A DNA stretch of 64,000 nucleotides from Microcystis aeruginosa FD4 (GTDB lineage: Bacteria; Cyanobacteriota; Cyanobacteriia; Cyanobacteriales; Microcystaceae), in assembly GCF_009792235.1 (NCBI RefSeq), contig NZ_CP046973.1, positions 1,488,001 through 1,552,000 of the forward strand, given 5' to 3'. Numbering within the stretch: position 1 is the first letter of the stretch; each line of letters starts with the position of its first letter. The notes under the pieces are model-generated. The model worked only from the letters and a program-made list of their open reading frames with translations. It had not been told where the DNA came from and searched no databases. The position numbers and the translations under genes are program-made. Shown in pieces: positions 16,344 to 24,417 of the stretch.

Positions 16344-17732
16344 ATGATAAAAACCGCTCCCAAGGTTAAGCTTCTCTCTGAGCCAGCGGTCAGTGCGGGC
16401 AGCAGCGGGGTGAGATCGCGCTTAAAAACCCTTGCCACTCTTACTTTGCTGCTGCTGGCATTGCCGTTCAACCTTACCCTCGTGTCGATTGCTTTGCTGA
16501 GATCGCTAGTTCTTCGCCAGGCGCGATCAACCACAGTAAATCCGCAAACGGTTCTCATTAGCGGCGGCAAGATGACTAAAGCCTTGCAGCTTGCGCGATC
16601 ATTTCACAAAGCAGGGCACCGAGTCATCCTAGTGGAGATGCACAAGTACTGGTTAACCGGACACCGCTTTTCTTGGTGCGTTGATCGGTTCTACACCATA
16701 CCCAAACCGCAATCGTCGCAGTATGCTCAGGCATTACTGGAGATTGTGCAAAAAGAAAACGTTACTGTTTACGTTCCCGTTTGTAGCCCCGTTGCCAGTT
16801 ATTATGATGCGCTGATTGCAGAAATGCTTGCGCCCCATTGCACCGTCATGCATGTGGATGTAGAGAGGCTCAAGCAACTGGATGATAAGTACGCCTTTGC
16901 GATCGCCGCAGGGACCCTAGGATTAAGCGTGCCGAAATCCCATCGCATCACCCATCCTCAGCAGGTGATTGACTTTGATTTTAGTAAGGCAAAGCGTCCC
17001 TATATCCTCAAAAGCATTCCTTACGATTCAGTGCGGCGATTGGAGCTGACGCAGTTGCCCCTACGAGATGCTGAGGAAACGGCGACTTTTGTGCGCTCGC
17101 TGCCCATTTCTGAAGCAAATCCCTGGATTATGCAGGAGTATATTCCAGGGCAAGAATATTGTACCCATAGTACTGTTCGTCAAGGACATGTGCAGCTTCA
17201 CTGCTGCTGCAAGTCTTCAGCGTTTCAGGTCAACTACGAACACGTTGATCATTCTGAGATTGAACGGTGGATTCTCGCCTTTGTCAAGGGGCTGAACCTT
17301 ACGGGACAAGTGTCTTTCGACTTCATTCAGGCAGCAGATGATGGACAGGTTTATGCGATCGAATGCAATCCGCGCACACACTCTGCCATCACGATGTTCT
17401 ACAACCATCCTGATGTAGCACAGGCTTATCTAAATCTACATCCACTCCCCCACATGGCTCAGCCACTTGCCTCTAGCCGCCCAACCTATTGGACTTATCA
17501 CGAAGTTTGGAGATTGCTAACCCAGCTACTTTCTCCAAAGATGCTCAGGCAACGATTACAGATTCTCGTCAACGGCAAAGATGCCATCTTTGAGTGGGAC
17601 GATCCCCTCCCTTTTTTAATGGTGCATCATTGGCAGATTCCGCTATTACTGCTGGGAAGTTTTCGGCGCGGCAGTGAATGGATTCGGATTGACTTTAACA
17701 TTGGCAAGCTTGTTGAACTGGGAGGAGACTAG
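16344..17732 (+). CDS. mysC: ATP-grasp ligase, mycosporine-glycine synthase
   Basis: A 462-residue ATP-grasp enzyme. The N-terminus carries a hydrophobic stretch (LATLTLLLLALPFNLTLVSI, about residues 30-50), then TVLISGGKMTKALQLARSFH. The ATP-grasp core is near KRPYILKSIPYDSVRRL, and the metal-binding end is FDFIQAADDGQVYAIECNPR. It joins glycine to 4-deoxygadusol to give mycosporine-glycine. The hydrophobic N-terminal segment suggests membrane association. The next gene starts 3 bases after its stop, so it is clearly in operon with mysD. Confidence 0.93.
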   Translation: MIKTAPKVKLLSEPAVSAGSSGVRSRLKTLATLTLLLLALPFNLTLVSIALLRSLVLRQARSTTVNPQTVLISGGKMTKALQLARSFHKAGHRVILVEMHKYWLTGHRFSWCVDRFYTIPKPQSSQYAQALLEIVQKENVTVYVPVCSPVASYYDALIAEMLAPHCTVMHVDVERLKQLDDKYAFAIAAGTLGLSVPKSHRITHPQQVIDFDFSKAKRPYILKSIPYDSVRRLELTQLPLRDAEETATFVRSLPISEANPWIMQEYIPGQEYCTHSTVRQGHVQLHCCCKSSAFQVNYEHVDHSEIERWILAFVKGLNLTGQVSFDFIQAADDGQVYAIECNPRTHSAITMFYNHPDVAQAYLNLHPLPHMAQPLASSRPTYWTYHEVWRLLTQLLSPKMLRQRLQILVNGKDAIFEWDDPLPFLMVHHWQIPLLLLGSFRRGSEWIRIDFNIGKLVELGGD

Positions 17733-17735
17733 AGC

Positions 17736-18827
17736 ATGGAAAAATTGCAGATTTTGCATCTAGTTGGCTCTGCTGTGAGCGACTTTTACTGTGAGTTGTC
17801 GCGACTCTATGCCCAAGATTGTCTACAAAATACGGCCAATCCAGACCTCTATGAGTTCCACATTGCCTACGTGTCGCCAGATTTGAGGTGGCGGTTTCCC
17901 AAATCTTTAGACAATGCCGAGATCGCCCAGACTCCCTCAGTTTCAGTCCCTGAAGCAGTCGCGGTTTTGATGCAACGACCGATCGATGTGATGGTACCCC
18001 AAATGTTCTGCCTGCCCGGAATGACTCAGTACCGTGCGCTATTCGATCTGCTCAAAATTCCGTATGTGGGAAATTCGGCTGAGCTAATGGCGTTAGCCGC
18101 AGATAAGGCAAAGGCGAAAGCGGTTGTCTCCGCAGCTGGGGTGACCGTGCCCGCTGGCAAGGTTCTGCATCGAGGCGATTGCTTATCTGTATCCCGTCCG
18201 TCGATTATTAAGCCGAACCATTCCGATAATTCATTGGGTTTGAGTTTAGTTACAACAGACACCGATGGAGATGCTGCTTTAGCAACTGCCTTTGAGTATG
18301 CAGATGAAGTCTTAGTTGAGGAGTTTATCGAACTGGGTCGAGAAGTTCGCTGTGGGGTGATTGTGCAAGCGGGCGAGTTAGTTTGCTTGCCGCTAGAAGA
18401 GTACGCCGTGAATCCCGAAACTCATCCGATTCGGACTTATGCAGATAAACTCAAGCAAAATGAAGATGGTAGTTTGGATTGTGCTGCTAAAGAGAAAACC
18501 AAGGCGTGGATTGTTGATCCTAGGGATCCAGTGACTCAGCGAGTTTGGGCGATCGCAAAACAATGTCACGTTGCTTTGGGCTGTCGGCATTACAGTTTGT
18601 TTGATTTTCGGATCGATCCACACGGACAGCCGTGGTTTTTAGAAGCAGGTTTGTATTGTTCGTTTGCTCAGAAAAGCGTCATTTCAATGATGGCTCAGGC
18701 TGCTGGAATTTCATTGACAGACCTGTTTCAAAATATGGTGCAGATGGCAGTGGCGGGAGAGGCTGCCTCTTTGGGCGATCGCTCCACGATCGCGCAGATT
18801 GACACAAAAGCCGAAACTTATTCTTAG
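17736..18827 (+). CDS. mysD: D-Ala-D-Ala ligase-like enzyme for disubstituted MAAs
   Basis: A 363-residue ATP-grasp ligase of the Ddl type. It has VGNSAELMALAADKAKAK (residues ~110-128), SIIKPNHSDNSLGLSLV, the loop VLVEEFIELGREVRCGVI, and the metal/ATP site FDFRIDPHGQPWFLEAGLY. MysD attaches a second amino acid (serine for shinorine, threonine for porphyra-334) to mycosporine-glycine. Its presence in place of an NRPS-like mysE shows the Ddl-type route. It is the last gene of the cluster; no transporter or extra tailoring gene follows before the IS relics. Confidence 0.93.
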   Translation: MEKLQILHLVGSAVSDFYCELSRLYAQDCLQNTANPDLYEFHIAYVSPDLRWRFPKSLDNAEIAQTPSVSVPEAVAVLMQRPIDVMVPQMFCLPGMTQYRALFDLLKIPYVGNSAELMALAADKAKAKAVVSAAGVTVPAGKVLHRGDCLSVSRPSIIKPNHSDNSLGLSLVTTDTDGDAALATAFEYADEVLVEEFIELGREVRCGVIVQAGELVCLPLEEYAVNPETHPIRTYADKLKQNEDGSLDCAAKEKTKAWIVDPRDPVTQRVWAIAKQCHVALGCRHYSLFDFRIDPHGQPWFLEAGLYCSFAQKSVISMMAQAAGISLTDLFQNMVQMAVAGEAASLGDRSTIAQIDTKAETYS

Positions 18828-18991
18828 CCGGACATTCGGGTGGCCGAAATAGCCATCAAATTCTCAAAGCATTGCCAAGCAAGCGTTTCAAACTTCTTTT
18901 AGCTGAACTTTCCCCATATGTACTACAAGAGCCGAAAACCCTTATCCATCAATGGATACACCCATTAACTTTTCTTAATGTACCCATGTAA
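18828..18991 (+). pseudogene. Open fragment after mysD
   Basis: A 52-55-codon frame follows mysD (read in the TTAGCCGGACATTCGGG frame), with protein-like sequence HQILKALPSKRFKLLLAEL and a stop at about 18991. It has no start codon of its own. I cannot assign it; it may be the tail of an unrelated gene joined to the end of the mys cassette. Confidence 0.3.
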
Positions 18992-19045
18992 TTTGTAACA
19001 TTTCTTAATGGACAAGAATTCTCTCTATTTGCTGGAATGGTAGTC

Positions 19046-19497
19046 ATGTATACAGAAAAAGTTCCTAACCGTAATTCCCCCCCCGCCGTTCTTCGACCAG
19101 ATTCCTATCGAGAAGGAGATCAAGTCAAAAAAAGAACCCTGGCTAAGGGACTGGCGTGGGAATAATATCCCAGCTTTGAAAATCGCTCTGTAGAAGAATC
19201 AGACCAGCCAGATGGCATATTATCAAAGCGCAAGTCCCTTATTGGAAGGGAGCTCTCGAAGGCTCTCCCCCTACTTAGGGTGATCAGCAAACCCCCTCCG
19301 CGCGGAGGGCGCAGGTTCCAGGCGCCCCGACAGTAACGGATTTTGTCCACAATGTAGGGGCGAACTGCGTTCGCCCAAAAGGTACATTATCAAAGCGCAA
19401 GTCCCTAACCGCTCAAAATTACCCGATTATATTATCGACAATCTGAAACTGGCTCTTAAAGGAGCAACACTGTCCATGACTGAAGGCATTCCCAATC
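19046..19497 (+). pseudogene. IS1634-type transposase N-terminus, split by a MITE
   Basis: From ATG 19046 the peptide MYTEKVPNRNSPPAVLRPDS then YREGDQVKKRTLA matches the usual start of IS1634-type transposases. The frame breaks at about 19149 and resumes at 19407 as NRSKLPDYIIDNLKLALKGA to about 19497, where it is joined to the ISNCY-like relic. The rest of the transposase is gone. Confidence 0.6.
19149..19406. repeat. MITE inside the IS1634 relic
   Basis: The ends GGGACTGGCG...ATAAT (19149) and, inverted, ATTATCAAAGCGCAAGTCCC (19406) form an imperfect inverted repeat, flanked by CTAA on the left and TAAC on the right. An inner second copy of ATTATCAAAGCGCAAGTCCC lies at 19216-19239. The core includes GTAGGGGCGAACTGCGTTCG, related to the MITE C core. 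Confidence 0.5.
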
Positions 19498-19993
19498 ATT
19501 TTCGGTGGTGATAGGTTATCTTTCCCTGTTTTGAGGTGCGGCTTGAGCAACAAGGACAACTAATTTTCTCTGATTCATAGTACTGAGTCCCATCTAGGGT
19601 GACGAGTAAGTTGCCCTCCAAGGCTGCAAACAGCCTCAAATAGCCTTGGTCTCCCAGACCTTGATCAATCCATTTGAACAGGGGAAAAAGATGCTTTGCG
19701 GCTATTCCATCGAGGATGTTCCGCATCTGTTCTACTGTCGGGATATTGACCAAACCAAACAGACTTTGAGCATTATCTCGTCCACAACGACTATTCAGTT
19801 GACGCTGATATTCTAGAAATGATTCATTCTGGCGAAAAAAGGCGGCAAATGCCCCTAATATTGCGTCTTTCAGACTGTAGCGGGTAGCATTGCTGGCACT
19901 TCGAGGGTCAGTTATCCCAGCGATAACTACCTGGAAATAGCTCAGCATCCCCATAAAACCCAGTTGTTTGACTTCCATTCCCCCGAAACCCAC
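19496..19993 (-). pseudogene. ISNCY-like transposase, N-terminal fragment
   Basis: A 165-residue fragment beginning MGFGGMEVKQLGFMGMLSYF, with a DDE-type first acidic region LLVTLDGTQYYESEKISCPC and the typical KQGKITYHHR at its end, where it is truncated against the IS1634 relic. Its first 85 codons are inside the 350-bp repeat and thus identical to 13871-14128. The family label is from recognition of the DGTQYY/YHHR motifs. Confidence 0.6.
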
Positions 19994-20089
19994 TGTTCAA
20001 ACCCTTCACTCCATTTTGAGAGGCAAGAGTAAGACTGGTTCTGTATTCTGTGCTACCGTTTGCCTTGGGAATTGCTGGGTGTTGGCAGG
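19740..20089 (-). repeat. 350-bp direct repeat, right copy (flanks mys cluster)
   Basis: Same orientation and same sequence as 13875-14224. To its left the transposase frame continues (longer copy), so this copy is closer to the original IS and the left copy is the shortened one. To its right comes a CTGATAACT-type repeat and the promoter of the 6S RNA gene. Confidence 0.95.
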
Positions 20090-20153
20090 CTTTTTGGCTG
20101 TGATCGGTAAACAGTAAACTGAAAACTCAAATCTGATCACTGAATCTCCCCTC

Positions 20154-20182
20154 TTGCCTCTGAGAAAAAAAAATGCTATGAT
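20154..20182 (+). promoter_or_regulatory. Sigma-70 type promoter of the 6S RNA gene
   Basis: TTGCCT (20154-20159), a 17-base spacer, and TATGAT (20177-20182) give a near-consensus vegetative promoter. Transcription should start around 20189, at the start of the structured RNA region. Confidence 0.7.
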
Positions 20183-20188
20183 GAAAAC

Positions 20189-20378
20189 AAATCGGGCTTC
20201 TACGTTGGTGACTGCCTTTCAAGTTTTTTGATCTATGCTTGATTGTGATAAGGGAGCAAATAACCAATTCGTGTGGTAGTAAACCGAGCTTGTACTCGGA
20301 AACAGAAACGCGTAATATAAGTTCCCACCTGGTTAACCCAGGTCATAAACTTAGGTAAAACGGCGTAGCGGTCTTTTC
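20189..20378 (+). ncRNA. ssaA: Probable 6S RNA
   Basis: A ~190-base region with the 6S architecture: a closing helix (CTACGTTG at ~20198 pairs with CGGCGTAG at ~20361 with two G-U pairs), a large internal loop (TGCCTTTCAAG / AAGTTCCCACCTGG side), a long apical hairpin built from CGTGT/ACGCG and CCGAG/CTCGG, and the side hairpin ACCTGG TTAAC CCAGGT. Size and layout fit cyanobacterial 6S RNA, which binds RNA polymerase as a promoter mimic. It ends in a T-rich stretch (GTCTTTTC). No covariance search was possible, so the identity is a strong inference. Confidence 0.72.
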
Positions 20379-20577
20379 AAGTTTTTCGAGCATATATAGG
20401 CCAAATTCTGGTGAGATTCCCTGTACTTCCTTAGTTTTGCCCTCTTGGTTGGTCAAAAAAGCCAGTATCTGTATTTTTTTCTAGATTAAAGACTGCGGTT
20501 TTCGGTAACGCTTGTCACCGCTAAATTGTGACAATCCGGACTACACTAGGGAAAAATTTATGAATTATTGTTAAGCA

Positions 20578-21957
20578 ATGACTGAAAAACAGCCAAGAGT
20601 TGTTATCATCGGCGGCGGATTTGCGGGTTTATACACGGCCAAAGCCCTAAAAAACGCCCGCGTTCATGTTACCCTCATCGATAAGCGAAATTTCCATCTT
20701 TTTCAGCCCCTCCTCTATCAAGTCGCTACTGGGGCGCTGTCTCCGGCCGATATCTCCTCACCTTTGCGCTTAATCCTACGGGGTCATGACAATACAGATA
20801 TTCTCCTCGATCAGGCCATAGATATAGATCCAGTTAAGGGAGAAGTGATCTTGAAAGATCACCCGCCGATCGCCTACGATCAGTTAGTCATTGCCACGGG
20901 AGTCAGTCATCACTATTTTGGCAATGATCAATGGCAGCCCTACGCTCCCGGGTTAAAAACCATTGAAGACGCAGTAGAAATGCGTCGTCGCATCTATCTC
21001 GCTTTCGAGAAGGCCGAGAAAGAAATCGATGCCGAAAAGCGGCAAGCTTTATTAACTTTTGTTATTGTCGGTGGCGGACCGACGGGGGTAGAATTAGCAG
21101 GAGCGATCGCAGAAATTGCCCACGGTGCGCTTAGGTCTGATTTCCACCAGATTAACCCCACAGAAGCGAAAATTTTGCTCTTAGAAGGGATGGATCGAGT
21201 ATTACCCCCATATTCACCCGATTTATCCGCTAAAGCTGCCGCTTCTCTCATAAAATTAGGGGTGACAGTGCAAACTAACAGCATCGTTACCAATATTGTT
21301 GAAGGTTGTGTCACCGTCCGTCAGGGAGAAAAGACGACAGAAATCGCTGCCGAGACAATTTTATGGGCAGCAGGGGTAAAAGCATCGAGAATGGGGCGAA
21401 TTTTGGCCGAAAGAACCGGGGTAAATCTCGATCGCGTCGGCCGGGTAATCGTCGAACCTGATTTAAGTATCGCTGGTTATGCCAATATTTTTGTGATCGG
21501 GGATCTGGCTAATTTTGCCCATCAGGGAGATAAACCTTTACCCGGAGTTGCTCCCGTGGCCATGCAGGAGGGCGAATATCTAGCGAATTTATTAATTTCT
21601 CGCCTAAAAGGGCAAACTATTCAACCTTTTCATTATATCGATCGAGGTAGTCTGGCAGTGATCGGCCAAAATGCGGCCGTGGTTGATTTGGGATTTGTTA
21701 AGTTTTCTGGGTTCATCGCTTGGTTAGTCTGGGTTTGGGCCCATATTTACTATCTGATCGAATTTGATAATAAATTAGTGGTGATGGTGCAATGGGGTTG
21801 GAATTATTTTACCCGCGGTCGTGGCGCTCGTTTGATTACGGGAGAGGGGCAAAATTTAGCCTCTGGACAATTGCCGCAAAATAACAGCCAAAATAATAAT
21901 AATCTCGCCGTTTCTAACCAGACGGAAACTCTCTCTCCACCGATTGTGAAAGTGTGA
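20578..21957 (+). CDS. Type II NAD(P)H dehydrogenase (NDH-2)
   Basis: A 459-residue flavoprotein. The FAD site is RVVIIGGGFAGLYTAKAL at residues 6-23, the NAD(P)H site FVIVGGGPTGVELAGAIAE at ~160-178, and the second FAD motif IFVIGDLANFAHQGDKPLPG at ~303. A C-terminal amphipathic/hydrophobic segment (FIAWLVWVWAHIYYLIEF) is typical for membrane attachment of NDH-2. It oxidises NAD(P)H and reduces quinone without pumping protons. The last 30 residues are a low-complexity Gln/Asn tail. Which cyanobacterial Ndb type (A, B or C) it is cannot be decided here. Confidence 0.9.
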   Translation: MTEKQPRVVIIGGGFAGLYTAKALKNARVHVTLIDKRNFHLFQPLLYQVATGALSPADISSPLRLILRGHDNTDILLDQAIDIDPVKGEVILKDHPPIAYDQLVIATGVSHHYFGNDQWQPYAPGLKTIEDAVEMRRRIYLAFEKAEKEIDAEKRQALLTFVIVGGGPTGVELAGAIAEIAHGALRSDFHQINPTEAKILLLEGMDRVLPPYSPDLSAKAAASLIKLGVTVQTNSIVTNIVEGCVTVRQGEKTTEIAAETILWAAGVKASRMGRILAERTGVNLDRVGRVIVEPDLSIAGYANIFVIGDLANFAHQGDKPLPGVAPVAMQEGEYLANLLISRLKGQTIQPFHYIDRGSLAVIGQNAAVVDLGFVKFSGFIAWLVWVWAHIYYLIEFDNKLVVMVQWGWNYFTRGRGARLITGEGQNLASGQLPQNNSQNNNNLAVSNQTETLSPPIVKV

Positions 21958-22010
21958 AAAAAATAGCCGTGATTATCTAGTTATCAGTTAGCAGGTAAGA
22001 ACAATCAATC

Positions 22011-22265
22011 ATGAAAATAGAACATCCTAACAGTCTAGAAATTACCCCCGAGGAAAGCCAAGAATTAGAATATTTACGAGTTACAATTGAACGAGCGATC
22101 AAAGATGGTGTGATCACAAGAATAGAATTTGAATCGATTAAAATGATCATGTTTTCTAACAAGAAAAACAATCCCGACCAAATCCTCCGGCAAGTGACAC
22201 TCTATCGCCATTTAGTCGTTGAAAAAATGAATAATGGCGAACTAATTTTTGAATCTCCCCAATAG
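22011..22265 (+). CDS. Conserved hypothetical protein, 84 aa
   Basis: A small, charged, mainly helical protein (TPEESQELEYLRVTIERAI, then DGVITRIEFESIKMIMFSN). It starts 53 bases after the NDH-2 stop and is probably co-transcribed. No catalytic motif or membrane segment. Function unknown. Confidence 0.6.
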   Translation: MKIEHPNSLEITPEESQELEYLRVTIERAIKDGVITRIEFESIKMIMFSNKKNNPDQILRQVTLYRHLVVEKMNNGELIFESPQ

Positions 22266-22439
22266 GGCGAAATACCCTTTTGAGCTATTTAGTACAAATG
22301 CTCAAACTTTCTCTCCCTTCTTCCCACTCCCCACTATCCTATACCTTTTAAACAGGATTTAGTAAGTAGCTAGACACAATTAATTAGACATATCTAACCA
22401 CCTCTTGCCTTTTGCCTTCTGCCTTTTGCCTTCATTAGC

Positions 22440-23081
22440 TTATTCTTTTTTGTCGCTACTGGGAAAAGCTCGACCTTGAATATTTTCTAAAGCTGAAACT
22501 GCCGCTCGGGAACCGGCGATAATATCTCGTTCTTCTCCCCCTAAATATAAGCGGCCAAAACTGCCCACGGAAGTAACGTGTAGGATATTAATTAAAGCGG
22601 CTTTTTCGGCTTGATTAGCGGCTAGGGAAGCGTAGGCGGCCGGTTGTACTTCTAAAACGTATAAAGTCTGTCCTGCCATTAACATCATACCCCGAGAACT
22701 ACGGTTAATTAATTGGGCTTGGTAAGCGTCAATGTTGCGAATAATTTGGCTAGAGACAATTTGCGGTTTCAGACAATCGCGCTGAGTAACGCCTAAATAC
22801 TGCAAAATTGCCTGACCGGCCGCCCTGACCTCTCCCTGACTGCTAGAATGGAGTTCTAAGAGTCCGTAGAGTCGTTCTACGAATAGAACCCCCGGACGAA
22901 CCACGGCGGATTTGAGGGCAATATCGGTGATGCGATTAATCTCGATGCCGGGGGAAATTTCAATCCAGAGGGAAGCATCCCCGGGTAAGGGTAAAAATCC
23001 TTGGGCGACTGTACCGATGTAAGCGGCGTGTTGAAGCTGTAAATTGTCAAGATAAACGTAACTGCGAAGTTCTACACCCAA
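22440..23081 (-). CDS. ccmP: Carboxysome shell protein CcmP (tandem BMC domain)
   Basis: A 213-residue protein of exactly the usual CcmP length, beginning MGVELRSYVYLDNLQ. Two BMC-type domains follow each other: about residues 15-100 (IGTVAQGFLPLPGDASLWIE, then VERLYGLLELHSSS) and 115-205 (LYVLEVQPAAYASLAANQAE, then GSFGRLYLGGEERDI). CcmP forms stacked pseudohexamers with a gated pore, thought to pass larger metabolites such as RuBP or 3-PGA across the beta-carboxysome shell. It stands alone, away from a ccm operon, as is common for this gene. Confidence 0.92.
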   Translation of the reverse strand: MGVELRSYVYLDNLQLQHAAYIGTVAQGFLPLPGDASLWIEISPGIEINRITDIALKSAVVRPGVLFVERLYGLLELHSSSQGEVRAAGQAILQYLGVTQRDCLKPQIVSSQIIRNIDAYQAQLINRSSRGMMLMAGQTLYVLEVQPAAYASLAANQAEKAALINILHVTSVGSFGRLYLGGEERDIIAGSRAAVSALENIQGRAFPSSDKKE

Positions 23082-23370
23082 GCTAATTTCTCCCTCTCTG
23101 GTCTATCTTAAAAGTTATGAGGACAGTGATAGCTTCTGCCGCCCTATCGATCGCCTTGAGGCTACAGTTAGACCTAAAATGTCTTTAAGTCCTGTTTCTG
23201 TCCTCTGGCAAATCCCCATTCCAACCCCGGAGCGACGATTAATCAATCCTTAATTAGGGCTTAGGCATTACCATCTTTCACTATATTATAGAATTGGCGG
23301 CCTTTAAATTTGCCAGGGAGAAAGGGGAAAAAAACTATAATTATGGGGACAAACTCAGGGAAAAACCAGC

Positions 23371-24417
23371 ATGACGATTCTTTTAGGGGGAGATATCGGG
23401 GGAACCAAAACAATCCTGCGTTTAGTGGATTGCCAAAACTCAGCGGATAGTCCCCAACCCCTGCTAATTACTCTCGATCAAGAAATTTATCCTAGTAAAC
23501 AATACCCCGATCTGGTGCCGATTGTCCAGCAGTTTTTAGCCCGACAAGTCACTGTTCTCCCAGTGGAAAAAGCTTGTTTCGGTATTGCCGGTCCTGTGGT
23601 TAACAATAGTTCCGAATTGACTAATTTAAGTTGGTTCCTCACTGGCGATCGCCTAAGCCAGGAGCTGCAGATTGAGCGAGTAAAATTAATTAATGATTTT
23701 GCGGCGATCGGTTATGGGGTGTTAGAATTAGCCCCAGAGGAGCTGCACAATCTACAGTCGGCCCCGGCAGTACCAGAGGCCCCGATTGCGGTTATTGGTG
23801 CAGGAACTGGGTTAGGAGAGGGTTTTTTGATTCCTGTCTCGAAGGGTAAATATCGGGTGTTTGCTAGTGAAGGTTCCCACGCCGATTTTGCTCCTCGATC
23901 GAGTTTAGAATATCAATTATTAAATTATCTCTTGGAACTCTATAATATCGAGCGCCTTTCGGTGGAGCGAGTGGTTTCCGGCCCTGGAATCACTTCTATC
24001 TATCGATTTCTCCACGATAGTAACTATAGTCAGTCATCGCCAGCCATGGCGGAAATTTACCGCACTTGGTTAGAAGAAATGGATAAAACGCAAAAAACCG
24101 TCGATTTAGCGGCTAAAATCGCCACTTTTGCCCAAGATGACTCGGATTATCTTTGTTATCAAACCATGAAAATCTTTGTCGAGGCCTACGGTGCGGAAGC
24201 GGGCAATTTAGCCCTCAAGTTGCTTCCCTACGGAGGATTATACATAGCGGGAGGGATTGCGGCCAAAAATCTTCCCCTAATGACCGAGGGTAGCTTTATG
24301 AAGGCTTTTCGGGCTAAAGGTCGGATGAGGGAGCTATTAAGCAATATTCCCGTGCATATCGTTCTTAATACCCAAGTGGGACTAATGGGGGCAGTTTCCT
24401 GCGCTAGTCAGCTTTGA
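23371..24417 (+). CDS. glk: Glucokinase
   Basis: A 348-residue Glk-family sugar kinase: phosphate-1 motif LLGGDIGGTKTILRL at residues 3-17, KLINDFAAIGYGVLEL at ~107-122, and the adenosine motif AVIGAGTGLGEGFLI at ~146-160. It phosphorylates glucose to glucose-6-phosphate. The stop TGA (24415-24417) lies exactly at the boundary of the tnpB element (GACATCCTCACC begins there), so the mobile element supplies at least part of the stop codon. The C-terminus (GLMGAVSCASQL) looks complete or nearly so. Confidence 0.93.
   Translation: MTILLGGDIGGTKTILRLVDCQNSADSPQPLLITLDQEIYPSKQYPDLVPIVQQFLARQVTVLPVEKACFGIAGPVVNNSSELTNLSWFLTGDRLSQELQIERVKLINDFAAIGYGVLELAPEELHNLQSAPAVPEAPIAVIGAGTGLGEGFLIPVSKGKYRVFASEGSHADFAPRSSLEYQLLNYLLELYNIERLSVERVVSGPGITSIYRFLHDSNYSQSSPAMAEIYRTWLEEMDKTQKTVDLAAKIATFAQDDSDYLCYQTMKIFVEAYGAEAGNLALKLLPYGGLYIAGGIAAKNLPLMTEGSFMKAFRAKGRMRELLSNIPVHIVLNTQVGLMGAVSCASQL

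Noticed and set aside
20994..21314. Antisense 106-codon frame in the NDH-2 gene
   Set aside because: Shadow of a clear coding region on the other strand.
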